Assembly (NCBI RefSeq): GCF_002592005.1
Contig: NZ_NVQF01000038.1
Coordinates: 1 to 55,252, forward strand
Direction of reading: 5' to 3'
DNA from: Mycolicibacterium palauense
GTDB lineage: Bacteria; Actinomycetota; Actinomycetes; Mycobacteriales; Mycobacteriaceae
Length of the DNA: 55,252 nt
Positions 42,168 to 49,800 of this stretch are shown one piece after another; positions within the stretch are counted from its first letter, which is position 1, and each line of letters opens with the position of its first letter. The position numbers were made by a program, and so were the translations under genes. The notes under the pieces were generated by a model. That model did not search any database and was not told the DNA's origin. It worked only from the letters and a program-made list of their open reading frames with translations.

Positions 42168-42596
42168 ATGCGCGCGCGGGAGCACCCCAACCACACCGCC
42201 GAAGTGCCCATGGTTTTCCCGCCGTGGCTGGAGCGGCTGCAGATCAGGTACTTCAACCCGCTGATCGGTCCGGCGGCCCGCCACCTGCCGGGGTTCGCGG
42301 TGATCAAGCACCACGGCCGCAAGTCCGGCACCCCCTACGAGACCGTCGTGTCGGCCTACCGCAAGGGCGACGTCGTCGCGGTGATGCTGGCGCACGGCAA
42401 GACCAACTGGGTCAAGAACGTGCTCGCCGCCGGCGAGGCCGACATGAACCTGGCCCGCCGGGATGTGCACCTGGTCAACCCGCGCATCGTTCCCGCGGGT
42501 GGCGACGCCGCCGGGCTGCCCCGCGTCGCACGGATGGGGGCGCGCCGGGTCGGCGTATTCGTCGCCGACATCGACCCGGGGCCCTCGGCTCGCTGA
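42168..42596 (+). CDS. Deazaflavin (F420)-dependent nitroreductase family protein (Ddn-like)
   Basis: 142 residues, an FDOR-A/Ddn-type split-beta-barrel protein: GFAVIKHHGRKSGTPYETVVSAYRKGD is the core that binds the F420 phosphate and tail, followed by VAVMLAHGKTNWVKNVLAAG. Such proteins use reduced F420 to reduce quinones or nitro compounds. AAGGGAG before the ATG at 42168 supports the start. A 17-bp tandem repeat begins at the stop codon. Confidence 0.87.
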   Translation: MRAREHPNHTAEVPMVFPPWLERLQIRYFNPLIGPAARHLPGFAVIKHHGRKSGTPYETVVSAYRKGDVVAVMLAHGKTNWVKNVLAAGEADMNLARRDVHLVNPRIVPAGGDAAGLPRVARMGARRVGVFVADIDPGPSAR

Positions 42597-42640
42597 CTGC
42601 CCGATCGCGCTGACTGCCCGATCGCGCTGACTGCCCGATC
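42592..42640. repeat. 17-bp tandem repeat across the stop codon
   Basis: GCTGACTGCCCGATCGC occurs at 42592-42608 and 42609-42625, and as a 15-bp partial at 42626-42640. The first copy contains the TGA that ends the Ddn-like gene (42594-42596). Confidence 0.9.
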
Positions 42641-42698
42641 GATTCGGTAATCAGATCGCGGTCAGGGCCGAAACGGCGATCTGGTTACCGACTCGATC
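42637..42698. terminator. Bidirectional terminator hairpin between the Ddn-like gene and cinA
   Basis: TCGGTAATCAGATCGC (42644-42659) pairs with GCGATCTGGTTACCGA (42676-42691), 15 Watson-Crick pairs and one G-U, around a 16-nt loop. A further 5-bp outer stem (GATCG with CGATC) is separated by a 2x2 internal loop and reaches into the cinA stop codon. Confidence 0.8.
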
Positions 42699-43968
42699 AC
42701 CGGGCGGCGGCCTGTAGGGCGGTGCGAAGCAGGTGCATCGCCACCGTGGTGGAACGCTCCCGCACGTCGTTGCGGTTGCCCGGCAGGCGCAACGTGCGGA
42801 CGACGGCGGGCTGCCCGGCCAGTGTGACGCAGAAACACACCGTGCCCACCGGCTTGGTGTCGGTCCCGCCGCCCGGGCCGGCGATACCGGTGATGGCCAC
42901 CGCGGTGTCCGCACCGAACCGCAGCAGCGCACCGTCGGCCATCGCCTCGGCCACCGGTTCGGACACCGCGCCGTGTCGGCTCAGCAGCGCCGGCTCCACC
43001 CCCAGCACCGCGGCCTTGGCCTCGTCGGCGTAGGCGACCACCGCACCGGCGGTGTAGGCCGAGGAGCCGGGCCGGTCGGTCAGCCGGGCCGCCAGCAGCC
43101 CACCGGTGCAGGACTCCGCGGTGGCCACGGTGCGCCCGGCCAGCAGCGCGGCCACCTGGTCGTCGACGGTGGAGCCGTCGACGGAGAACACGTCGCGACC
43201 GTGGCGGCTCTGCAGCACCTCGAGCAGCTGCCCGTAGACGGCCTGATCCGCGGGCTCGTAGCGGGTGACGATCTCGAGTTCGCCGCGCCGCAGGCAGGTG
43301 GTGATCTCCAGGCGGTCGAAGCCGCCGACCGTCCCCTCGGCGTCGCGCAGCGTCTCGGCCAGCGCCGATTCCGGCAGCCCGAACATCCGCACGGTGTCCT
43401 GCCGATAGACGGTGCGGCCGGCGATGGCCTGCCCCACGGCCGCGGTGTCGACGGCCTTGCGCCACATCGGCTGCAGCTCACGCGGCGGACCCGGCAGCAC
43501 CACCACCGTCGGCGTGCCCGGCACCACGACGCCGGGTGCGGTGCCCACCGGGTCGAGGATCTCCGCGCCGACGGGCACGAGGGCCTGTTTGCGGTTGGCC
43601 GCGCGCACCGCCTCGAAGTTGGGGGTGTCGAAGCGGGCCATCAGCCGGCGCAGAATGTCGGCGATCCGCTCCTCCAGCGCCTCGTCGAGCACCAGCTCGC
43701 GCCCGCAGAACCGGGCCACCGTGGCCACGGTCATGTCGTCGGCGGTGGGCCCCAGACCGCCGCTGGTGACGATCAGGTCGACGCCCTCGGCGGCCAGGAA
43801 GCGCAGCTGGGCCTCGATGTCCTCGGGCCGGTCCCCGCAGAGGGTGATGTGGGCCAGCTCGACCCCGAGCTCGAGCAGCCGGTCGGCCAGCCACGGCCCG
43901 TTGCGGTCGCTGACCCGGCCGGTCAGGACCTCGGTTCCGGTGACGACGATGCCGGCGCGGACACTCAC
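42697..43968 (-). CDS. cinA: CinA family protein
   Basis: 423 residues. The N-terminal molybdopterin-binding-like COG1058 domain (residues ~1-170) includes [39 protein letters not shown] and [12 protein letters not shown]. The C-terminal PncC-type nicotinamide-nucleotide amidase domain (~265-420) includes [19 protein letters not shown] and [18 protein letters not shown]. CinA has ADP-ribose pyrophosphatase and NMN deamidase activities in other bacteria, acting in NAD recycling. The GTG start overlaps the stop of the upstream GNAT gene by 4 bp (GTGA), so the two are translationally coupled. M. tuberculosis has a homologue (Rv1901). Confidence 0.93.
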   Translation of the reverse strand: MSVRAGIVVTGTEVLTGRVSDRNGPWLADRLLELGVELAHITLCGDRPEDIEAQLRFLAAEGVDLIVTSGGLGPTADDMTVATVARFCGRELVLDEALEERIADILRRLMARFDTPNFEAVRAANRKQALVPVGAEILDPVGTAPGVVVPGTPTVVVLPGPPRELQPMWRKAVDTAAVGQAIAGRTVYRQDTVRMFGLPESALAETLRDAEGTVGGFDRLEITTCLRRGELEIVTRYEPADQAVYGQLLEVLQSRHGRDVFSVDGSTVDDQVAALLAGRTVATAESCTGGLLAARLTDRPGSSAYTAGAVVAYADEAKAAVLGVEPALLSRHGAVSEPVAEAMADGALLRFGADTAVAITGIAGPGGGTDTKPVGTVCFCVTLAGQPAVVRTLRLPGNRNDVRERSTTVAMHLLRTALQAAAR

Positions 43969-44630
43969 GCCGGCGCGACGCCGGGTGCGCGCACCACCAT
44001 CGGCACGGCCGGGAAGTAGGCGGCCATCTCCGAGCGCGACCGGCGCAGTGCGGCGGTGCCGTATCCCTTCTTGCGGTGCTCGGGATGAATCCAGATCCGC
44101 ACGTTGACCTCGCCGCCGATGAGCTCGCCGAACACCATGCCGACCTTCACCGGACCGTCGAGCGCGACGAACCAGGCGGCGTCCTCGGCGCTGACCCGCT
44201 GCACGGCGGCGTTGATTTCGTCGTCCAGCCCGGCGGCGGGCGCGCCGGAGCCGTCACCGGCGGTGTGCATGTCCTCGGTGCGTGCGGCGAAGATGTCGCG
44301 ATCCTCGGTCCCGGCGAAGGGCCGCAGGGTCACGTCGTCACCGGTGCTGGCGGGGCGCTCCTTCGCGGTGAAGCTGAGCTGGCTGTTCAGATCCTCCAGC
44401 TCCGCGGCGATCCGGCGCCGGGAATCCTTGGTCAGCTGGTCGAACGACAGGCCCAGCACGGCTTCGGCGCAGCGTGGCGAGGAACCCAGCAGCTTCGCAA
44501 CGGAGTCGAGGGCATCCACGCGGTCGTCGGCCTCCACGATCGCGTCGAGCACCTCATGGCGTCGGTCGAGGGCGGTCAGCAGCGCATCGGTGATTTCGCG
44601 GCGGGCGGCGGCGATGTCGAGATCGGGCAT
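43965..44630 (-). CDS. GNAT-family protein with a GyrA-like helical N-terminus
   Basis: 221 residues. The C-terminal part (~95-221) resembles a GNAT acetyltransferase: [20 protein letters not shown] then [23 protein letters not shown], where RKKGYGTA is the acetyl-CoA pyrophosphate loop. The N-terminal ~85 residues ([19 protein letters not shown], then [20 protein letters not shown]) recall the long helical exit-gate segment of GyrA. The fusion suggests a protein that contacts gyrase or mimics part of it, but this is inference from sequence. TAGGCT at 44637-44642 precedes the ATG by 6 nt, so the mRNA is probably leaderless. cinA is coupled downstream. Confidence 0.75.
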   Translation of the reverse strand: MPDLDIAAARREITDALLTALDRRHEVLDAIVEADDRVDALDSVAKLLGSSPRCAEAVLGLSFDQLTKDSRRRIAAELEDLNSQLSFTAKERPASTGDDVTLRPFAGTEDRDIFAARTEDMHTAGDGSGAPAAGLDDEINAAVQRVSAEDAAWFVALDGPVKVGMVFGELIGGEVNVRIWIHPEHRKKGYGTAALRRSRSEMAAYFPAVPMVVRAPGVAPA

Positions 44631-44636
44631 GCCGTA

Positions 44637-44642
44637 AGCCTA
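44637..44642 (-). promoter_or_regulatory. -10 box of the leaderless GNAT-cinA operon
   Basis: On the minus strand TAGGCT is followed by 6 nt and the ATG at 44630. Confidence 0.5.
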
Positions 44643-44729
44643 GACCGTGACGGGCCGACCGGAGTGCGCCATTTCGGCCGAGCCGTGGCCCTGTCAGACT
44701 GACGGGATGCGGCGGCGAACGGGTGGCTC

Positions 44730-45875
44730 ATGACGGCGATAAGGCCCTTCCGGATCGACGTCCCCGACGCCGTGCTCGACGACCTGCGCGCCCGGCTGGA
44801 CCACACCCGCTGGCCCGAGGCCGAATGCGTCGAGGACTGGAGCCAGGGCATCCCGCTGGCCTATACGCGCGAGCTGGCGCGGTACTGGCGCGACGGATAC
44901 GACTGGCGCACCCGCGAGGCCGGGCTCAACCGCTTCGACCAATTCGTCACCGAGATCGACGGCCTGGACATCCACTTCATCCATCAGCGTTCCCGGCATC
45001 CGGAGGCGCTGCCGCTGGTGATCACCCACGGCTGGCCGGGATCGGTGGTCGAATTCGCCAAGGTGATCGAGCCGCTGGTGGACCCGACCGCCCACGGTGG
45101 CAGTGCCGCCGACGCCTTCCACGTGGTGTGCCCCTCGCTGCCCGGTTTCGGCTTCTCCGGTAAGCCCACCCACACCGGGTGGGGGGTGGAGCGGATCGCG
45201 GCGGCCTGGGACACCCTGATGGGCCGCCTCGGCTACACCGGCTACGGCGCACAGGGCGGCGACTGGGGCGCGGCGGTGACCACTCAGATCGGCCGCAACG
45301 GCGGGGGGTGCCTGGGTATCCACCTGAACATGCCGATCGCGCAGCGCCCACCGGAGGCGGATGCGGAGCTGAGCCAGGAGGAGCAGGAGGTGGTCGCGGC
45401 GGTGTCGCGGCACCGCCGTTGGGGCACCGGCTACTCCAAACAGCAGTCCACCCGGCCGCAGACGCTGGGCTATGCCCTGGTGGACTCCCCGGTTGGGCAA
45501 CTGGCCTGGATCGTCGAGAAGTTCTGGGCGTGGACCGATTGTGACGGGCACCCGGAGAACGCCGTCGGGCGCGACGAGATGCTCGACAACGTGATGCTGT
45601 ACTGGGTCAACGCCGCGGCCGCGTCCTCGGCACGGTTGTACTGGGAGAGCTTCCGACGGTTCGGCGGTTCGGGACGGGTCGCGGTGCCCACCGGCGTTGC
45701 CTGCTTCCCCAAGGAGATCACCCGCACACCCCGCAGTTGGTGCGAGCCGGTCTACAACATCGTGCACTGGACCGACATGCCCCGCGGCGGGCATTTCGCG
45801 GCGCTGGAGCAGCCCGAGCTCTTCGTCGACGACGTACGCCGCTTCTTCGCCGGCCTGCGGGCCGGCTCCGACTGA
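44730..45875 (+). CDS. Epoxide hydrolase (EHN plus alpha/beta hydrolase)
   Basis: 381 residues. The N-terminal EHN domain (IRPFRIDVPDAVLDDLRARL, then LARYWRDGYDWRTREAGLN) is followed by the hydrolase fold: oxyanion motif HGWPGS (100-105), nucleophile Asp178 in GAQGGDWGAAV, a cap with tyrosines (YWVNAAAASSARLYWESF), and catalytic His355 in PRGGHFAALEQP. These enzymes open epoxides with water and resemble the microsomal type. The start has only a weak GGGTGG site. The substrate is unknown. Confidence 0.9.
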   Translation: MTAIRPFRIDVPDAVLDDLRARLDHTRWPEAECVEDWSQGIPLAYTRELARYWRDGYDWRTREAGLNRFDQFVTEIDGLDIHFIHQRSRHPEALPLVITHGWPGSVVEFAKVIEPLVDPTAHGGSAADAFHVVCPSLPGFGFSGKPTHTGWGVERIAAAWDTLMGRLGYTGYGAQGGDWGAAVTTQIGRNGGGCLGIHLNMPIAQRPPEADAELSQEEQEVVAAVSRHRRWGTGYSKQQSTRPQTLGYALVDSPVGQLAWIVEKFWAWTDCDGHPENAVGRDEMLDNVMLYWVNAAAASSARLYWESFRRFGGSGRVAVPTGVACFPKEITRTPRSWCEPVYNIVHWTDMPRGGHFAALEQPELFVDDVRRFFAGLRAGSD

Positions 45876-45913
45876 AAAACGCTGCGGGGCAGACGATGTC
45901 GTCGCCTGCCGTC

Positions 45914-45937
45914 GGTGTCACCCCTGGTGTCACCCCT
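45914..45937. repeat. 12-bp tandem duplication
   Basis: GGTGTCACCCCT occurs twice head to tail in the spacer between the epoxide hydrolase and the nitronate monooxygenase genes. Confidence 0.8.
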
Positions 45938-46008
45938 GGCGGACCGACGCGTGGTCGCCGCGACGGCGCGCCACCGGGCGTTTCGGCGCCGCCGCCGTGG
46001 GGTTAAAC

Positions 46009-46022
46009 TAGAACACGTTGCA
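46009..46022. promoter_or_regulatory. KstR-type operator upstream of the nitronate monooxygenase
   Basis: TAGAACACGTTGCA fits TNNAACNNGTTNNA, the KstR (cholesterol catabolism repressor) consensus, at every fixed position. It lies 27-40 bp before the ATG, where a repressor would block transcription. Confidence 0.7.
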
Positions 46023-46048
46023 GTTTTCCGGCGCGGCAAGGAGCACGC

Positions 46049-47179
46049 ATGCACACCCCCATCTGCGATCAGCTCGGTATCGAGTTCCCGATCTTCGCCT
46101 TCACCCACTGCCGCGACGTGGTCGTCGCGGTGAGCAAGGCCGGCGGATTCGGTGTGCTCGGTGCCGTCGGCTACACCCCGGAGCAGCTCGAGGTCGAGCT
46201 GAAGTGGATCGACGAACACATCGGCGACCATCCCTACGGCGTCGACATCGTCATCCCGAACAAGTACGAGGGCATGGATTCGGACATGTCCGCCGAGGAG
46301 CTGAAGAAGACGCTCAACGCGCTGGTGCCCCAGGAGCACCTGGAGTTCGCGCGCAAGATCCTCGCCGACCACGGCGTGCCGGTCGACCACAGCGACGACG
46401 ACGCCCTGCAGCTGCTGGGCTGGACCGAAGCCACCGCGACCCCGCAGGTGGAGGTTGCGCTGCAGCATCCCAAGGTGACGCTGATCGCCAACGCGCTGGG
46501 CACGCCGCCGCCGGACATGATCAAGCACATCCACGACGAGGGCCGCAAGGTCGCCGCGCTGTGCGGCTCGCCTTCGCAGGCCCGCAAGCACGCCGACGCC
46601 GGGGTCGACATCATCATCGCCCAGGGCGGTGAGGCCGGCGGCCACTGCGGGGAGATCGGCTCGATCGTGCTGTGGCCGCAGGTGGTCAAGGAGGTTGCGC
46701 CCGTGCCGGTGCTGGCCGCCGGCGGGATCGGCAGTGGGCAGCAGATCGCCGCGGCGCTGGCGCTGGGCTGCCAGGGTGCCTGGACCGGATCCCAGTGGGT
46801 CATGGTCGAGGAGTCCGAGAACAGCCCGGTTCAGCACGCCGCCTACGTCAAGGCCTCCAGCAAGGACACCGTGCGCAGCCGGTCGTTCACCGGCAAGCCG
46901 GCCCGGATGCTGCGCAACGACTGGACCGAGGCGTGGGAGAACCCCGAGAACCCGCAGCCCCTCGGGATGCCGCTGCAGTACATGGTCTCGGGCATGGCGG
47001 TGGCCGCGACCCACAAGTACCCCAACGAGTCCGTCGACGTCGCGTTCAACCCGATCGGGCAGGTCGTCGGACAGTTCAGCAAGGTGGAGAAGACCGCTGC
47101 GGTGATCGAGCGCTGGGTCCAGGAGTATCTGGAGGCCACGGCCACCCTCGACGCGCTCAACGAGGCGGCCACCGTCTGA
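46049..47179 (+). CDS. Nitronate monooxygenase / 2-nitropropane dioxygenase family
   Basis: 376 residues, an FMN-binding TIM barrel. Key features are ICDQLGIEFPIFAF at the start, AVSKAGGFGVLGAVGYTPEQL, IIIAQGGEAGGHCGEIGS with the conserved His, and VPVLAAGGIGSGQQIAAALALG for the phosphate. It would oxidise alkyl nitronates or related compounds. The gene resembles M. tuberculosis Rv1894c. AAGGAG 8 nt before the ATG supports the start. The perfect KstR-type site in its promoter suggests control by sterol intermediates, although the reaction in that pathway is not known. Confidence 0.9.
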   Translation: MHTPICDQLGIEFPIFAFTHCRDVVVAVSKAGGFGVLGAVGYTPEQLEVELKWIDEHIGDHPYGVDIVIPNKYEGMDSDMSAEELKKTLNALVPQEHLEFARKILADHGVPVDHSDDDALQLLGWTEATATPQVEVALQHPKVTLIANALGTPPPDMIKHIHDEGRKVAALCGSPSQARKHADAGVDIIIAQGGEAGGHCGEIGSIVLWPQVVKEVAPVPVLAAGGIGSGQQIAAALALGCQGAWTGSQWVMVEESENSPVQHAAYVKASSKDTVRSRSFTGKPARMLRNDWTEAWENPENPQPLGMPLQYMVSGMAVAATHKYPNESVDVAFNPIGQVVGQFSKVEKTAAVIERWVQEYLEATATLDALNEAATV

Positions 47180-47244
47180 TCGTGGGCCTGATGGTCGGGA
47201 TTGCCGGCCTGATCATCGGGGCGGCACGTCACCGGGTTTCGCCT

Positions 47245-47673
47245 TTAGGCGTAGAACTCCTGCTGCCAGCCCTTGTCCCCCGCGCACTCCAGCGGTAGGC
47301 CGTCGGGCGTCTGGGCGGCCGCACCGCGGTTCGTCGGGCACGGCGCGCCGATCTCCTGGACGCCGTACAGCGGGGGCGACCAGACCCAGAATCCCGCGTC
47401 GACCGGTGGCCACTGGTTGGGGATGTAGTGGCAGGCGTAGGTCTGTCCGGTGTCGCCGCGGCCGAAGATGAACCGCTCCCAGCTGTGGCACTGGGTGCTC
47501 AGTTGTACGCCGTAGGCCATCCCGGGCACGTCCGCCATCCCCTGGGTCGTGTCCTGCGGCCCCGGCTCGGCGCCGGCGCCGGGCGCGACGGAGAGGGCCC
47601 CCAGGGAGAGGCTCGTGCACAACAGCCCGGCGAACAGGGCCCCGGTGGCCCCGATGGTGGGTACGCGAATCAT
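47245..47673 (-). CDS. Small secreted protein with four cysteines
   Basis: 142 residues. The signal peptide (residues 1-35) ends GAGAEPG. The mature part has CHSWERFIFGRGDTGQTYACHYIPNQWPP, a WVWSPPLYGVQEIGAPC stretch and a final ECAG, giving four cysteines that may form two disulfides. The function is unknown. GAGGGCGGG before the ATG supports the start. It converges on the nitronate monooxygenase gene. Confidence 0.75.
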   Translation of the reverse strand: MIRVPTIGATGALFAGLLCTSLSLGALSVAPGAGAEPGPQDTTQGMADVPGMAYGVQLSTQCHSWERFIFGRGDTGQTYACHYIPNQWPPVDAGFWVWSPPLYGVQEIGAPCPTNRGAAAQTPDGLPLECAGDKGWQQEFYA

Positions 47674-47864
47674 GGCCCGCCCTCGGTGTGGTGTCGGTTT
47701 TCGGCAGTCCCCGGGCTGCCCACCCGGGTGAGCCTAGTGGGCGGGCCGGGCCGCTGCGGGCGACTGCGCGATCTTCTCGGCGAAACGCGGCGTGGGGAAC
47801 ACGGAATCGGCTGCTCAGGATGGTTTCCTAGGGAACGGCACATCCGACCGGAGAAAGCAGGTCC

Positions 47865-48512
47865 ATGCTGTCGAACCGAAAGCTGACATCCCTGGTGGGG
47901 CTCGGAGCCCTGGCGGTGAGCGTCGTCGTCGTGGTCGGGGTCTCGGGGCCCGGGCCGGGAGGCCCCCTGCCGGTGGCCTCGGCGGCCCCCTCGACCAGCG
48001 CCACCGAGAGCGAAGCTGCGGTCACCGGCCCGTTCACCGCCGATGCCCGCGGCTACGTGGGTACCGAGGCCTACTGCGACGAGTCCCAGACCGCCGCGGC
48101 CTACGGCCGCACGGCGCGCTCGCTGGTGGTGATCTGCGCCGACGGCGACGGTGGCTACGAATACCGCGGGGTGCGGACCAGCGACGGTGCCTCGCTGGTT
48201 GCCGCGGCCGAGGCCGGTGACGGCGATTTCGTGGCCGAGGGCGATGACGCGACCTACACGGTGTCGACGACCGCGCTGACGGTGACCTCCGGGGGCAAGG
48301 TGATCTACCGCGACACCTGGATCGAGTTCCAGAAGCCGACGTACTCGGCCGAGGACACCGCCGCTCCCACGACATCCTCCAGCGAATCACCCTCCAGCGA
48401 ATCGTCGTCGGGTGAGTCCGCCGATTCGTCCTCGACGTCGGCGACCGTCACCGCGACGGTGACCGAGACCAAGACCGTCACCGCGACACCGCGCCCCTCC
48501 GAGTGGGGCTGA
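47865..48512 (+). CDS. Secreted protein with Ser/Thr-rich C-terminus
   Basis: 215 residues. An N-terminal signal or anchor (residues ~8-42) is followed by a compact middle domain with YVGTEAYCDESQTAAAYGR, SLVVICADGDGGYEYRGVR and GKVIYRDTWIEFQKP; the two cysteines may pair. The last ~65 residues are Ser/Glu/Thr-rich (SSSESPSSESSSGES, then TVTATVTETKTVTATP). The layout fits an exported protein with a flexible, possibly glycosylated tail. The family is not recognised. Confidence 0.75.
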   Translation: MLSNRKLTSLVGLGALAVSVVVVVGVSGPGPGGPLPVASAAPSTSATESEAAVTGPFTADARGYVGTEAYCDESQTAAAYGRTARSLVVICADGDGGYEYRGVRTSDGASLVAAAEAGDGDFVAEGDDATYTVSTTALTVTSGGKVIYRDTWIEFQKPTYSAEDTAAPTTSSSESPSSESSSGESADSSSTSATVTATVTETKTVTATPRPSEWG

Positions 48513-48515
48513 GGC

Positions 48516-48989
48516 TCAGGGGGTCGGCAGCACCGGCTCGTCAGTCGGCGCGGCCGGCGCCACCGGCGCCTGCGGCCCGGCGGGCATCCCGCTGGGCGGC
48601 ATGGAGTCGGCGTTCATCGGCCGCTGGGTCAGCAGCAGCAGTGCTCCGCTGCGACTGACCTCCTGCGTCTTGTAGGCGTGCCACAGTTCACGCAGGTAGG
48701 ACAGACCGGTGCTCTGCGAGGTGGTGGGCGCCTCGGTGGTGCCCGGCGGCAGATTGTCCGGGCTGCTCAAGTGGGGTACCCCGGCGGCCGCGGACTGTTC
48801 CTGGGCGGTGACCGCGAGCGGTGCCGCGGCCGGGTTGCCCGGTGCCGCGGGAGCCGCCACCACCGGCGCGGGAGGCGGTACCGGGTCGACGGGATCGGCC
48901 TGGGCCAGCGGCGCCGCGATCACCGCGACCGCGCCGGCCGCCCCCAGCAGTGCCGCGCGCACCATCATGACTGCTTTCGTTCGCACCAT
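48516..48989 (-). CDS. Secreted Ala/Pro-rich protein
   Basis: 157 residues. The signal peptide (residues 1-32) ends LAQADPV. The mature protein is Ala/Pro-rich at both ends, with a short ordered core GLSYLRELWHAYKTQEVSRSGALLLLTQRPM. The function is unknown. It ends 3 bp from the convergent secreted-protein gene. Its ATG start has no strong ribosome binding site; an ATG pair seven codons inside is an alternative. Confidence 0.72.
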   Translation of the reverse strand: MVRTKAVMMVRAALLGAAGAVAVIAAPLAQADPVDPVPPPAPVVAAPAAPGNPAAAPLAVTAQEQSAAAGVPHLSSPDNLPPGTTEAPTTSQSTGLSYLRELWHAYKTQEVSRSGALLLLTQRPMNADSMPPSGMPAGPQAPVAPAAPTDEPVLPTP

Positions 48990-49053
48990 GTCTATTGCTT
49001 CAGCTCAGCAGCCCCACTCGTTACACCGGTGCGGTGTGGATCCGCGCGGTTGG

Positions 49054-49782
49054 TCACACGCGCAGTCGCACCGCCATCCGGCCCGCGCCGAAGAGCAGGT
49101 ATCCCAGCGCCAGAAAGCCCGCGGCCAGGATCGTGGCATTGGCGGCCACCGCGACCGGCCCGGCCGCCTGGACGTCCAGGAAGTAGTACGGCGCGCGCCG
49201 GCCCGCATGGTTGAGCACCAGCACCGCCAGGGCCAGATAGCCCGCGGGATAGGCCAGCCAGAGCACCGGAAACCACCACTGGAGTTCGCCCTGCCCGTCG
49301 CTGACGAGAAACCAGTCGGCGAGCGCCAGCGCGGGCACCACCATGTGCAACAACACGTTGGCCGGGGTGTACCCCATGCTCAGGTCGGTCAGGAACAGAT
49401 TCCAGATCACACCGGCGACCAGGACGTACAACACCACGGCTCCGCGCAGCCCGGCCCGGGACTCCGCCGCCGGCCGGGCCAGCGTCCGGGCCAAAGTCCA
49501 GGCGTAGTAGCCGGCGGCGAGCACGTTGACCTGGTAGGTGAAGGTCACCAGCCGCCACCACACACCGGAACGGGTCTGGGTCGCCACCAGGAGCACGGCC
49601 AGAAGCACCGCGGCGATGATCGCCAGGCGCAGGGCCGGACGCCAGGCGCGGCGATCGGGAACAAGTTTCAGGAGCAAATTTCGCCGGTGGTGTTCGTGGA
49701 ACCGGCCACGGCTCGCCGGTCGCCGGTGTACCAATCTTCGTAGGGCTGATTCCCCGGCTACCAGGCTAATGAAAAGCCACAC
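49054..49782 (-). CDS. Pr6Pr-family membrane protein
   Basis: Up to 242 residues with six hydrophobic segments: LRLAIIAAVLLAVLLVAT, WWRLVTFTYQVNVLAAGYYAW, AVVLYVLVAGVIWNLFL, ANVLLHMVVPALALADWFLV, FPVLWLAYPAGYLALAVLV and the last at AANATILAAGFLALGYLLFG. The pattern matches the Pr6Pr/FAR-17a-like family, of unknown function. The GTG at 49782 is the longest option, but the first ~35 residues do not look conserved; TTG codons near 49731 or 49677 may be the true start. The upstream end overlaps the promoter region of the P450 gene. Confidence 0.7.
   Translation of the reverse strand: MWLFISLVAGESALRRLVHRRPASRGRFHEHHRRNLLLKLVPDRRAWRPALRLAIIAAVLLAVLLVATQTRSGVWWRLVTFTYQVNVLAAGYYAWTLARTLARPAAESRAGLRGAVVLYVLVAGVIWNLFLTDLSMGYTPANVLLHMVVPALALADWFLVSDGQGELQWWFPVLWLAYPAGYLALAVLVLNHAGRRAPYYFLDVQAAGPVAVAANATILAAGFLALGYLLFGAGRMAVRLRV
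49657..49670. promoter_or_regulatory. KstR-like site upstream of the CYP125-type gene
   Basis: GGGAACAAGTTTCA matches the KstR pattern TNNAACNNGTTNNA except at its first base. It is 131-144 bp before the P450 start, farther than usual, and may lie in the coding end of the divergent membrane-protein gene. Confidence 0.4.
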
Positions 49783-49800
49783 CGTTCAGGAGTGCACCGC

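Noticed and set aside
47796..47825. ECF-sigma promoter (GGAAC and GTT) before the Ser/Thr-rich secreted protein
   Set aside because: The 22-nt spacer is at the limit and both boxes are short, so chance is likely.
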